A stretch of 64,000 bases of DNA from positions 1 to 64,000 of the forward strand of contig JASDTB010000059.1 of assembly GCA_041441455.1 (NCBI GenBank), written 5' to 3'. Positions 1 through 6,957 of this stretch are shown here, piece by piece. The first letter of the stretch is position 1. Each line of letters opens with the position of its first letter. The notes beneath the pieces are model-generated. The model was given only the letters and a program-made list of their open reading frames with translations. It did no database searches and was not told where the DNA came from. The stretch is from JAFIHK01 sp041441455 (GTDB lineage Bacteria; Bacteroidota; Bacteroidia; Bacteroidales; UBA932). The translations under genes and the position numbers were made by a program.

Positions 1-10
1 TTGCTGGATA

Positions 11-51
11 AAAAAAAGAGAGTGACTTACTTTTTAGTCACCCTCTTTTTT
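11..51. terminator. Hairpin terminator downstream of the minus-strand gene at 60-470
   Basis: GTGACT (22-27) pairs with AGTCAC (36-41). After one A/C mismatch the stem continues through an A-rich arm and a matching T-rich arm. The stem has A and T tracts on both sides, so it could act in either direction. It starts 9 bases after the stop codon of the minus-strand gene. Confidence 0.7.
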
Positions 52-59
52 ATTTTTAA

Positions 60-470
60 CTATTTACTCCTCTTGGTCTTAAACTTAGATGTTATCTCTT
101 GAACCTGTTCTGGTGTGAGATATTTTAGATTTAACTTCAACAACCAATGGTAAACATTTTGATCATTCTCGGTTATAGTATATGCTTGAACAAATTCCCA
201 TCCTTGTGCTCCCATCCAGTTCATTGCATCCACCATTGAGTTGAAATTTACCACCTTGCCATTCTCATCTCTTAGTCTAGTATCTTCGAACAGTTTTGTG
301 TTTTGACCAAAGTCTATTGTTACATTAACCTTAGTACTAAGGAATTTTGTATAGCCTAAAATTTCGGCATACAAGAAGCTATCTCTTGTTTTTTCGCTCG
401 ACGCGTTCTCCTGAGCAAACATCGGAACCGACATCAAAACAATCAAAGAAAGTAATACAAGTTTTTTCAT
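60..470 (-). CDS. Hypothetical secreted protein, 136 aa
   Basis: The product begins with a clear signal peptide of about 20 residues (charged MKKL start, hydrophobic core, MFAQ end), so it is probably exported to the periplasm. The mature part is small, mixed alpha/beta and rich in aromatic residues, with the phrase MGAQGWEFVQAY near residue 88. I do not recognise the family. Short exported proteins with a WEF-containing segment are common in Bacteroidota and mostly uncharacterised. A strong hairpin terminator follows the stop codon, so it is probably transcribed alone. No function is proposed. Confidence 0.75.
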   Translation of the reverse strand: MKKLVLLSLIVLMSVPMFAQENASSEKTRDSFLYAEILGYTKFLSTKVNVTIDFGQNTKLFEDTRLRDENGKVVNFNSMVDAMNWMGAQGWEFVQAYTITENDQNVYHWLLKLNLKYLTPEQVQEITSKFKTKRSK

Positions 471-578
471 GATATAAAGTTTATGAAATTGAATCTGAGA
501 TTGACTTACACTAAGTTAAACAATGTTTATTGAAATTAAAAACATATTATACGAGGTTATACTTTTAGTCAAACTACC

Positions 579-586
579 TATATTTG
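579..586 (+). promoter_or_regulatory. -7 promoter element (TATATTTG) for the Mrr gene
   Basis: TATATTTG matches the Bacteroidota -7 consensus TAnnTTTG. It lies 34 bases before the Mrr start codon. No TTTG was seen at the ideal -33 distance. Confidence 0.5.
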
Positions 587-620
587 TATTTAAGTCTATG
601 TTAAAGAAATTTAAACAATT

Positions 621-1538
621 ATGATACCAGATTATCAAACCTTAATGTTGCCATTACTCAAACTAATTTCTGATGGTAAAGAACATAAATACAGAGATAT
701 AATTGAGAAATTAGCGTCTGAATTCAAATTATCTGAAGAAGAGAAAAGAATTTTTTTAGCAAGTGGTAAACAAGCAATATTCGATAATCGTGTAGGTTGG
801 GCAAAAGCTTATCTTAAAAAGGCTTGCCTTTTAGACTCTCCAAAAAGAGCAACATTTATTATAACAGAGCGAGGAAAGCAAACATTAGCTGAAAATCTTA
901 CATCGATTGATAATAAATACTTAAGACAATTTCCCGAATTTTTAGAATTTCAGAACTTTTCACGAAGCGATGGTGAATTTGAGAACGATATAATTGATGT
1001 AAGTGATAATGAAAATACGCCTGAAGAGAATATAGAACAATCATTTCAGAAGATAAGAAAATCTTTAGCATCAGATCTTTTAAGTAAGATCTTAGACCTT
1101 TCTCCTGCTTTTTTCGAAAAGCTAGTTGTTGAGCTTTTAGTGAAAATGGGATATGGAGGTTCAATTTCAGATGCTGGAAAAGCACTAGGGAAGAGTGGCG
1201 ATGAAGGTATAGATGGGATAATTAAAGAAGATAAGCTAGGATTAGATACAATTTATATCCAAGCTAAGCGATGGAAAAATGGAAATGTTGTAGGACGTCC
1301 AGAGATTCAAAAATTTGTTGGAGCACTAGCTGGACAAGGCGCTAAAAAAGGAATTTTCATAACAACTTCATCTTTCACAAAAGATGCATTAGATTATACG
1401 CCTAAAAACGAAACAAAAATTGTTTTAATTGATGGAAGTCTGTTAGCTCAACTAATGATTGACTATAATCTTGGTTGCACAACACAGCAAATTTACGAAT
1501 TGAAAAAACTAGACAGCGATTATTTTGCAGAGGAATAA
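621..1538 (+). CDS. mrr: Mrr-family restriction endonuclease
   Basis: Mrr proteins are PD-(D/E)xK nucleases that cut modified (methylated) foreign DNA. At 305 aa this has the family length and layout. An N-terminal winged-helix Mrr_N domain (about residues 5-95) is followed by an acidic linker (115-140) and a C-terminal Mrr catalytic domain (about 160-280). The catalytic signature is visible as GIDGI with D198, then QAK with K216, followed by the typical GIFITTSSF strand at about 244. The gene is monocistronic, with its own -7 box. It stands upstream of an IS remnant and a type I restriction-modification operon, which marks a defence island. It looks intact. An Mrr may be in conflict with the neighbouring methyltransferase unless its target differs; that is inference. 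Confidence 0.93.
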   Translation: MIPDYQTLMLPLLKLISDGKEHKYRDIIEKLASEFKLSEEEKRIFLASGKQAIFDNRVGWAKAYLKKACLLDSPKRATFIITERGKQTLAENLTSIDNKYLRQFPEFLEFQNFSRSDGEFENDIIDVSDNENTPEENIEQSFQKIRKSLASDLLSKILDLSPAFFEKLVVELLVKMGYGGSISDAGKALGKSGDEGIDGIIKEDKLGLDTIYIQAKRWKNGNVVGRPEIQKFVGALAGQGAKKGIFITTSSFTKDALDYTPKNETKIVLIDGSLLAQLMIDYNLGCTTQQIYELKKLDSDYFAEE

Positions 1539-1562
1539 ATACGACGGCAGTGTCCAATATTT

Positions 1563-1745
1563 TTGTTTTGGAGTATTAACGAATACTGGAAGCCTGAGGT
1601 TATAAATTCCGACAAGGAATCGCAATTTAACTGCCCATTATGGATAGACTATCTTGAAGAACCAGTAATCACGATTAGTATGGATGGTAGAGGCAGGGCT
1701 CTTGATAGAAAAACACCTAATGACTGGTATGAATTTGCAGCATAG
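1563..1745 (+). pseudogene. IS3-family transposase remnant (internally deleted)
   Basis: The 60-codon frame reads like the second half of an IS3/IS150-type OrfB integrase core. KPEVINSD carries the second Asp of the DDE triad, then come SQFNCPLWIDYLEE and ISMDGRGRALD, which are hallmarks of this transposase group. The reading then jumps to KTPNDWYEFAA, which resembles the extreme C terminus of the same proteins (usually found as ...YKTPNEVY...). The stretch with the catalytic Glu is therefore missing, apparently by internal deletion, and the N-terminal half is also gone. The frame opens with TTG. It cannot be an active transposase. It lies 24 bases after mrr, in the accessory island. Confidence 0.75.
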
Positions 1746-1778
1746 GATTTAAACATAAAAAACATCCCCAGTGGTTCT

Positions 1779-1818
1779 ACTTTCCCAAAGTTTTTTACTT
1801 TGGGAAAGTTCTTTTTTA
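1779..1818 (+). terminator. Rho-independent terminator after the mrr/IS remnant segment
   Basis: A perfect 13-bp stem, ACTTTCCCAAAGT (1779-1791) with ACTTTGGGAAAGT (1797-1809), encloses a 5-base loop and is followed by a T-rich run. It resembles the hairpin at 2475. Confidence 0.8.
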
Positions 1819-1855
1819 TTTGTATTTATTTCCTCATTGACATAAACTGTCAAAA
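1779..1855 (+). repeat. Hairpin-plus-flank repeat, copy 1
   Basis: The hairpin and about 45 bases after it (TTTTTATTTG, CATTGACATAA, TGTCAAAA) align without large gaps to 2475-2553. This copy contains a perfect inverted repeat, TTGACA-taaac-TGTCAA, at 1837-1853. The two copies bracket the gene at 1916-2452. Confidence 0.6.
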
Positions 1856-1915
1856 CACAACTGTTTCTTTGTGCTTTATTTATCTACCTAATAAATCACT
1901 TAAAAAAGTAACAGT

Positions 1916-2452
1916 ATGAAAAAACTAATCTATTCAGTTCTTGTTTTGTTTTTGTGCTTTTCAGCAAATGCGCAGGATCAAACAAAGGAAAAAGAGTTAA
2001 GTAATGCAGAAGTATTTTCAGCAAAAGCTGGAACACTTATGCAAAAAGAATTTGTCGATATTGGGGTCTTAAAGAAATGTAAGATTATGGTTGTATATTT
2101 CACCGACCTTATTTCAAATAACAAACAATCTGCTCTGAAATTTGAGTACGAATATGTTTCGAGTTATTCTACCGATACTAAAACTGCCTTACTTGACCCT
2201 GATGAAGTAGATGGCTTAATGAAATCAATCAAGATAATGCAGGACAAGGTTTTTCCTACTGCACCAACTAACTACACCGAAGTATATTATCGAAGTCGCG
2301 GCGGATTTGAAGGTGGCTGTTTCAAGAGTAAAAACACTTGGTCAACCTATCTAAAGCTTGAAAAATATGATAACAAAAGTTTTATGTGGCTTAATATTGA
2401 TGATTTGGCTACCCTCTATACTTATCTTGAACAGGCAAAAGCTAAACTGTAA
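1916..2452 (+). CDS. Hypothetical secreted protein, 178 aa
   Basis: A signal peptide is plain (MKKLIYSVLVLFLCFSANAQ, residues 1-20), so the product is probably periplasmic or surface-associated. The mature region (about 158 aa) looks globular. It contains two cysteines, around residues 61 and 140, and a phrase, RSRGGFEGGCF, that could form a loop or turn. I do not recognise the family and propose no function. The gene stands alone between two similar hairpin-plus-flank repeats (1779-1855 and 2475-2553), which suggests it sits in a cassette-like unit. No TAnnTTTG promoter was found directly upstream. Confidence 0.75.
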   Translation: MKKLIYSVLVLFLCFSANAQDQTKEKELSNAEVFSAKAGTLMQKEFVDIGVLKKCKIMVVYFTDLISNNKQSALKFEYEYVSSYSTDTKTALLDPDEVDGLMKSIKIMQDKVFPTAPTNYTEVYYRSRGGFEGGCFKSKNTWSTYLKLEKYDNKSFMWLNIDDLATLYTYLEQAKAKL

Positions 2453-2474
2453 ATACATGTAGGTCTTACATTTC

Positions 2475-2518
2475 AATTTCCCGAAGTACTATGACTTCGG
2501 GAAATTTTGTTTTTATTT
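2475..2518 (+). terminator. Rho-independent terminator after the 178-aa secreted protein gene
   Basis: A perfect 13-bp stem, AATTTCCCGAAGT (2475-2487) with ACTTCGGGAAATT (2494-2506), has a 6-base loop and is followed by TTGTTTTTATTT. Confidence 0.85.
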
Positions 2519-2553
2519 GGTACTTTTTACTTATTGTCATAAGTTGTCAAAAA
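2475..2553 (+). repeat. Hairpin-plus-flank repeat, copy 2
   Basis: This is homologous to 1779-1855 in the stem, the T-rich stretch and the downstream TTGTCATAAGTTGTCAAAAAC block. Compensated changes in the stem (CCCAAAG/CTTTGGG against CCCGAAG/CTTCGGG) show that base pairing has been kept while the sequence diverged. Confidence 0.6.
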
Positions 2554-2667
2554 CTGTCGAAATCCCCATTTTAGGTCAGGGTCTATTTAAGCCGTTTTAT
2601 TAAGCTTAGTTGAGTAAACAGAATGTATATTTAAGTCTCTCAAAGACATTTCATAGTTGAAAAATTC

Positions 2668-2675
2668 TATCTTTG
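2668..2675 (+). promoter_or_regulatory. -7 promoter element (TATCTTTG) for the hsd operon
   Basis: TATCTTTG fits TAnnTTTG and lies 33 bases before the hsdM start codon. It is the only good match in the gap, so it probably drives the whole operon. Confidence 0.55.
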
Positions 2676-2708
2676 TAATTATTCTCATTTATTCATAGCA
2701 AACGTATA

Positions 2709-4241
2709 ATGACTGACAATTTAGAACTCGAAAAAACCCTATGGCAAGCGGCTGACAAACTGCGTAACAATATGGATGCTGCTGAATACAAACACGTAGT
2801 ATTAGGTTTGATTTTTCTTAAATATATCTCCGATGCTTTTGATGACCTTTATCAACAATTAGATGCAGAAAAAGCAGAAACTGGAGCCGACCCAGAAGAT
2901 AAAGACGAATACACCGCTGAGCGTGTTTTTTATGTGCCACCTTCTGCACGTTGGAAATGGTTACAAGGCAGAGCAAAATTACCAACAATTGGTAAAGACA
3001 TTGACGATGCAATGGATTCAATCGAAAAAGACAATGCTTCGTTGAAAGGTGTTTTGCCAAAAGACTATGCCCGACCAGCATTAGACAAACAACGATTAGG
3101 AGAATTGATTGACTTGATCGGTTCAATCACTTTGAGTAAAGGCGGAAACGGTAAAGGAAAAGATTTGTTGGGTTTTGTGTTTGAATACTTTTTGGGACAG
3201 TTTGCTGATGCCGAAGGTAAAAAAGGCGGACAGTTTTACACACCACAGAGCATTGTGAAAATCCTTGTTGATATGCTTGCTCCAGAACCAGAAAAACGAG
3301 TTTACGACGGTTGTTGCGGCAGTGGTGGTATGTTTGTGCAAAGCGAGAAATTTATTGAAATGCACGAGCATCGCAAAGGCAAGATTTCAATTTTCGGACA
3401 GGAAAGTAACCCAACCACTTACAAATTGGCAAAGATGAACCTTGCCATACGTGGCATAGATGCAAAAATTGAGTTGGGCGACACCTTGATGAACGACAAA
3501 TTTCCAGAGTTAAAAGTGGATTATGTGATTGCTAATCCGCCCTTTAATGTGAGCGATTACAATATAAACAAAGCAGAGATACACAAATGGAAATACGGAA
3601 TACCGCCAAATGGAAATGCGAATTACGCTTGGTTGCAACATTTCATTAGTAAATTAGCACCTTACGGAACGGCAGGAATTGTATTGGCAAACGGCAGTAT
3701 GAGTTCTGAGATTGCTACCGAAGGACAAATTCGCAAAGAATTAATCGAAAACGATTTGGTAGATTGTATGGTTGCTTTGCCTTCGCAACTCTTTTACAAC
3801 ACACAAATACCTGCTTGTCTGTGGTTTTTGGCTCGTAATAAGACCGAAACTACAAAATTCAGAAACCGAACAAACGAAATTCTGTTTATTGATGCTCGCG
3901 AGTTGGGTACGATGATTAGTCGTAAGCAAAAGGAGTTAAGCGAAAAAGACATTGCTACTATCTCCAATACTTATCATAATTGGAGAGAAAAGAATGCTAA
4001 AACAATTTATAATGACATTGCAGGTTTTTGTAAAAGTGCAACCATTGAAGATGTACGCAAAAACAATTATATTCTAACGCCTGGACGATATATCGACTTA
4101 AAAGAAGCAGAAGATGATGGAGTTGGTTTTGATGACAAAATGAAACAACTGACACAAACATTGAAAGAACAGATGCAAAAGGCTGCTATACTTGACAATG
4201 AAATAAAAAATAACCTTGAAAAAATAGGATATAAATTATGA
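2709..4241 (+). CDS. hsdM: Type I restriction-modification DNA methyltransferase subunit HsdM
   Basis: HsdM supplies S-adenosylmethionine-dependent adenine-N6 methylation and with HsdS forms the methylase core of a type I complex. The N-terminal helical HsdM_N domain (about residues 5-135) begins with the usual LEKTLWQAADKLR. The N6 methyltransferase domain follows, with the SAM-binding motif DGCCGSGGMF (from D200, a variant of DPACGSGG) and catalytic NPPF (276-279). At 510 aa it is full length, and the helical C terminus is present. It is the first gene of the operon. Its stop codon overlaps the start of the HEPN gene by four bases (ATGA), so the two are translationally coupled. Confidence 0.97.
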   Translation: MTDNLELEKTLWQAADKLRNNMDAAEYKHVVLGLIFLKYISDAFDDLYQQLDAEKAETGADPEDKDEYTAERVFYVPPSARWKWLQGRAKLPTIGKDIDDAMDSIEKDNASLKGVLPKDYARPALDKQRLGELIDLIGSITLSKGGNGKGKDLLGFVFEYFLGQFADAEGKKGGQFYTPQSIVKILVDMLAPEPEKRVYDGCCGSGGMFVQSEKFIEMHEHRKGKISIFGQESNPTTYKLAKMNLAIRGIDAKIELGDTLMNDKFPELKVDYVIANPPFNVSDYNINKAEIHKWKYGIPPNGNANYAWLQHFISKLAPYGTAGIVLANGSMSSEIATEGQIRKELIENDLVDCMVALPSQLFYNTQIPACLWFLARNKTETTKFRNRTNEILFIDARELGTMISRKQKELSEKDIATISNTYHNWREKNAKTIYNDIAGFCKSATIEDVRKNNYILTPGRYIDLKEAEDDGVGFDDKMKQLTQTLKEQMQKAAILDNEIKNNLEKIGYKL

Positions 4242-4642
4242 GTACAGATACTCGCTGGCGACAACGTTACGCCAATTTTCAGAGAGCATTATTGCAACTC
4301 GACAAAGCTGTTGACATGGTAAGTTACAGCGATTTAGAACGCGAAGGATTGATTCAGCGTTTCGAATATACCATTGAGTTGGCTTGGAAGACATTGCAAG
4401 ATTTATTGGGAGCAAAAGGGTACGAAGATATCAAAGGTCCTAAACCTGTTATCCGACAAGCTTTTAAAGACGGTTATATTATTGATGGCGATGCATGGTT
4501 GGCTATGTGGGACAACCGCACATTAGCAAATCATACCTATGATGTAGAAACTGCTATTGAAGTCGCCGACAAAATAAAGGAAGAATATTATTACTTATTA
4601 GACGATTTAGACAAACGTTTAGCCAAAGAAACAGAACAATAA
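4238..4642 (+). CDS. HEPN-type nucleotidyltransferase substrate-binding protein (HI0074 family; HepT-like toxin candidate)
   Basis: This 134-aa, all-helical protein matches the HI0074/NTase_sub_bind family, whose members pair with minimal nucleotidyltransferases. The HEPN signature R94-TLAN-H99-T-Y101 is intact and fits RX4HXY. In characterised HepT toxins, R and H form the RNase site and the Tyr is the residue adenylylated by the MntA antitoxin. Here the partner nucleotidyltransferase is the N-terminal domain of the next ORF, whose ATG follows this stop codon directly. The start overlaps the hsdM stop. By sequence this is a complete toxin-like half of a HEPN/MNT pair. Toxicity is inferred, because HI0074-type proteins are less well studied than HepT. 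Confidence 0.9.
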   Translation: MSTDTRWRQRYANFQRALLQLDKAVDMVSYSDLEREGLIQRFEYTIELAWKTLQDLLGAKGYEDIKGPKPVIRQAFKDGYIIDGDAWLAMWDNRTLANHTYDVETAIEVADKIKEEYYYLLDDLDKRLAKETEQ

Positions 4643-6130
4643 ATGCCATTCGGACTAAAAGATAATGACTATAAATTGATTAAAAACGTATTTCACTCCA
4701 TTTCAAAAATTGAGGAAGTAATTGTTTTTGGCAGCAGGGCAATGGGTACCGAAAAACCAGGTTCTGATGTTGATTTAGCATTAAAAGGCAACGACATTAA
4801 GCTCGATGACATTATGAAACTAAAACACAAACTCGAAGAACTACCAATTATTTACGACTTCGATGTGATTAATTACGAAACTATAAATACGCCTGCGCTT
4901 ATTGAGCATATTGATAGACATGGTATTTTGTTCTATAAAAAAGACACTGTTCCGAATGAGTGGAAAACATATAAATTTGGAGACCTTGCTGAGCAAAGAA
5001 AGGAACAAGTAGTTTCAAATGGAATTGAACAACCATATATTGGATTAGAGCATATTGAGCAACAAACTTTGAGGCTAAATGGTATTGGATGTTCAAATGA
5101 TGTTATCAGCAATAAATTCAAATTTTATGCTGGAGATGTTTTGTATGGAAGATTAAGACCCTATTTTAGAAAAGTATTTAATCCGAAATTTGATGGTGTT
5201 TGCTCTACTGAAATATTTGTTATTAAGAACAAAAAGATTATCGACAAATCATATCTCTATTATCTAGTTGCTTCAGAAGAATTTACAAATATAGCAAATT
5301 CGGGTAGCTCAGGAACTCACATGCCAAGAGCTGACTGGAGACAACTTGCGAAATCTGAATGGAATATCCCAGAAGACATAACAGCCCAGACTCAAATCGC
5401 CCAAATTCTCACTTCGCTCGACGACAAAATAGAACTAAATCTACAAATGAACCAAACGTTGGAAGCTATGGCAAAGGCTATTTTTAAAGAGTGGTTTGTT
5501 GATTTTAAGTTTCCAGGGTTTGATGGGGTGTTGGTGGATGGACTGCCTAAGGGATGGAGAATGGGAAGTGTTTTAGAAATTGCAACTTTATTAAGCGGGG
5601 GTACACCAAAAACTGATATTCCAAAATATTGGAATGGCAATATAAACTGGATTTCAGCAAAGGATATAACTAATAGTAATAGCCAGTTTGTTATTGAAAC
5701 AGAGAAGGCTATCACTGAATTAGGAATTTCAAAAAGCGCAGCTAAATTACTTCCGAAATATTCAACAATTATTTCTGCTAGAGGTACAGTTGGTAATTAT
5801 TGTATTTTGTCAAAAGAAATGGCAATCAGTCAATCAAATTATGGGTTAAAATCCAATTTAAATAATGATTATTTTCTTTTTTTGTTAGTTGAAAACATGA
5901 TAGAGATGATGAAAGCATATTCTTATGGAACTGTATTTAACACAATTACAACAAAAACATTTCAAGAGATGGAAATTGTCTTACCACATGAAAGTGTAAT
6001 TAATAAATTCGAAGAACAAATAAAACCATTATATAGTAAGATCCTTTCAAATCAGTATCAAATCCAAACCCTCACCCAAACTCGTGATAGTTTATTGCCA
6101 AGGTTGATGAGTGGGAAAATTAAAGTATGA
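4643..6130 (+). CDS. hsdS: Fusion of a minimal nucleotidyltransferase (MntA-like) to type I specificity subunit HsdS
   Basis: Residues 1-100 form a complete minimal nucleotidyltransferase. GSRAMGTEKPGSDVD (30-44) matches GSX10DXD, with a third acidic site at D72/D74. Residues 101-495 form a complete HsdS: target-recognition domain 1 (about 104-255), the central helical spacer with SLDDKIELNLQMNQTLEAMA (259-278), target-recognition domain 2 (about 303-450) and a C-terminal spacer ending in SLLPRLMSGKIKV. The join falls at YKK-DTVPNEWKTYKFG, where a free nucleotidyltransferase would stop and a free HsdS would start; no stop codon or frame change is seen there. HsdS sets the DNA target. The MNT domain is expected to modify the HEPN protein encoded directly upstream. 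Confidence 0.93.
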   Translation: MPFGLKDNDYKLIKNVFHSISKIEEVIVFGSRAMGTEKPGSDVDLALKGNDIKLDDIMKLKHKLEELPIIYDFDVINYETINTPALIEHIDRHGILFYKKDTVPNEWKTYKFGDLAEQRKEQVVSNGIEQPYIGLEHIEQQTLRLNGIGCSNDVISNKFKFYAGDVLYGRLRPYFRKVFNPKFDGVCSTEIFVIKNKKIIDKSYLYYLVASEEFTNIANSGSSGTHMPRADWRQLAKSEWNIPEDITAQTQIAQILTSLDDKIELNLQMNQTLEAMAKAIFKEWFVDFKFPGFDGVLVDGLPKGWRMGSVLEIATLLSGGTPKTDIPKYWNGNINWISAKDITNSNSQFVIETEKAITELGISKSAAKLLPKYSTIISARGTVGNYCILSKEMAISQSNYGLKSNLNNDYFLFLLVENMIEMMKAYSYGTVFNTITTKTFQEMEIVLPHESVINKFEEQIKPLYSKILSNQYQIQTLTQTRDSLLPRLMSGKIKV

Positions 6131-6214
6131 ACCATAATTGATGAATTAACTTGATTTATTTTGGATTGATATTTGACCTTTTGAGTAAGTGTTTAACTGT
6201 ATAAAACAAATAAA

Positions 6215-6913
6215 GTGACTGAAGAATATAACCAAAAAATTATAGAAAAAGCAAAATTATTTAGTAACTGTATTACGCAAAATATGCGTAAGTTAGAATC
6301 ATTTCATAATGTTCAATTTTACCTATTTTGCCAGCAAACATTTTTAGTAAATGAGGCCTTAAATTGTTTATTACTCGGGCTTAACCATGCCAGTATTTAT
6401 ACTACAAATCATTTATTAGAAAAAATATTGAAAGTAGCTTTGATAAATAAGCACACAGCTGGATTAGATATCGGAGATACAGGATTCAATGAGAAAGAAG
6501 AAGAGGCTCAAAAACTTTATGACGGAGAGAAACTTTACAATAATATAAATCATGCATTTAAGCTAGAAATACTCACTGAGTGTGAAAAAGAAAATTTGCA
6601 CGAACTGAGGAAAAAATTTCGAAATCCATATTCGCATGCACAGACAGATCCATTTTTAAAAAATTTACCACCAACATTCGGAGGGTTTATGGGAGATATT
6701 TCGGAGGGAATAGTTGCTTTGCAAACTAAAAATCCTGTTCCACTAAAAGAAATAACTATTCCGACCTCTATACTAGGACAATATCTACAGAGGGAAAATG
6801 CAGATCGAAATGCTTTTGACTATTTTCAAACTGTATTTACAATAATGTGCAATATTGAAAATAAAATGAATAAGCATCAATTTGAACAAATGAATTACAA
6901 TGTAAACGAGTAA
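6215..6913 (+). CDS. HEPN-like helical protein of unknown function inside the hsd operon
   Basis: The 232-aa product starts at GTG and is predicted by eye to be mostly helical. I do not recognise a named family. Residues 129-141 (HELRKKFRNPYSH) contain R136-NPYS-H141, which matches the RX4-6H motif of HEPN ribonucleases and sits at the end of a helix as HEPN motifs do. No signal peptide or membrane segment is seen. The gene lies between the hsdS fusion and hsdR, on the same strand, with short gaps (84 and 44 bases), so it is probably co-transcribed. HEPN proteins in defence loci often act as RNases or abortive-infection effectors. That role is inferred here from the motif and location only. 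Confidence 0.6.
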   Translation: MTEEYNQKIIEKAKLFSNCITQNMRKLESFHNVQFYLFCQQTFLVNEALNCLLLGLNHASIYTTNHLLEKILKVALINKHTAGLDIGDTGFNEKEEEAQKLYDGEKLYNNINHAFKLEILTECEKENLHELRKKFRNPYSHAQTDPFLKNLPPTFGGFMGDISEGIVALQTKNPVPLKEITIPTSILGQYLQRENADRNAFDYFQTVFTIMCNIENKMNKHQFEQMNYNVNE

Positions 6914-6957
6914 AATCCGGCATTGATATAATTATAAATTCAACCTCGCAAAATCAG

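Noticed and set aside
1563..1745. A real 60-aa gene
   Set aside because: The residues match the middle and end of IS3-type transposases and lack the rest of the domain, so it is treated as a remnant.
1779..2553. Integron attC-like sites flanking a cassette
   Set aside because: The hairpins are perfect T-tailed terminators without the paired R/L boxes of attC, and no integron integrase gene is in the window.
4643..6130. Two separate genes (nucleotidyltransferase and hsdS) with a missed stop codon between them
   Set aside because: The frame is continuous across the join with no stop codon, no homopolymer slip site at the junction and sensible residues on both sides, so one fused ORF is the direct reading. 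A sequencing error cannot be fully excluded.
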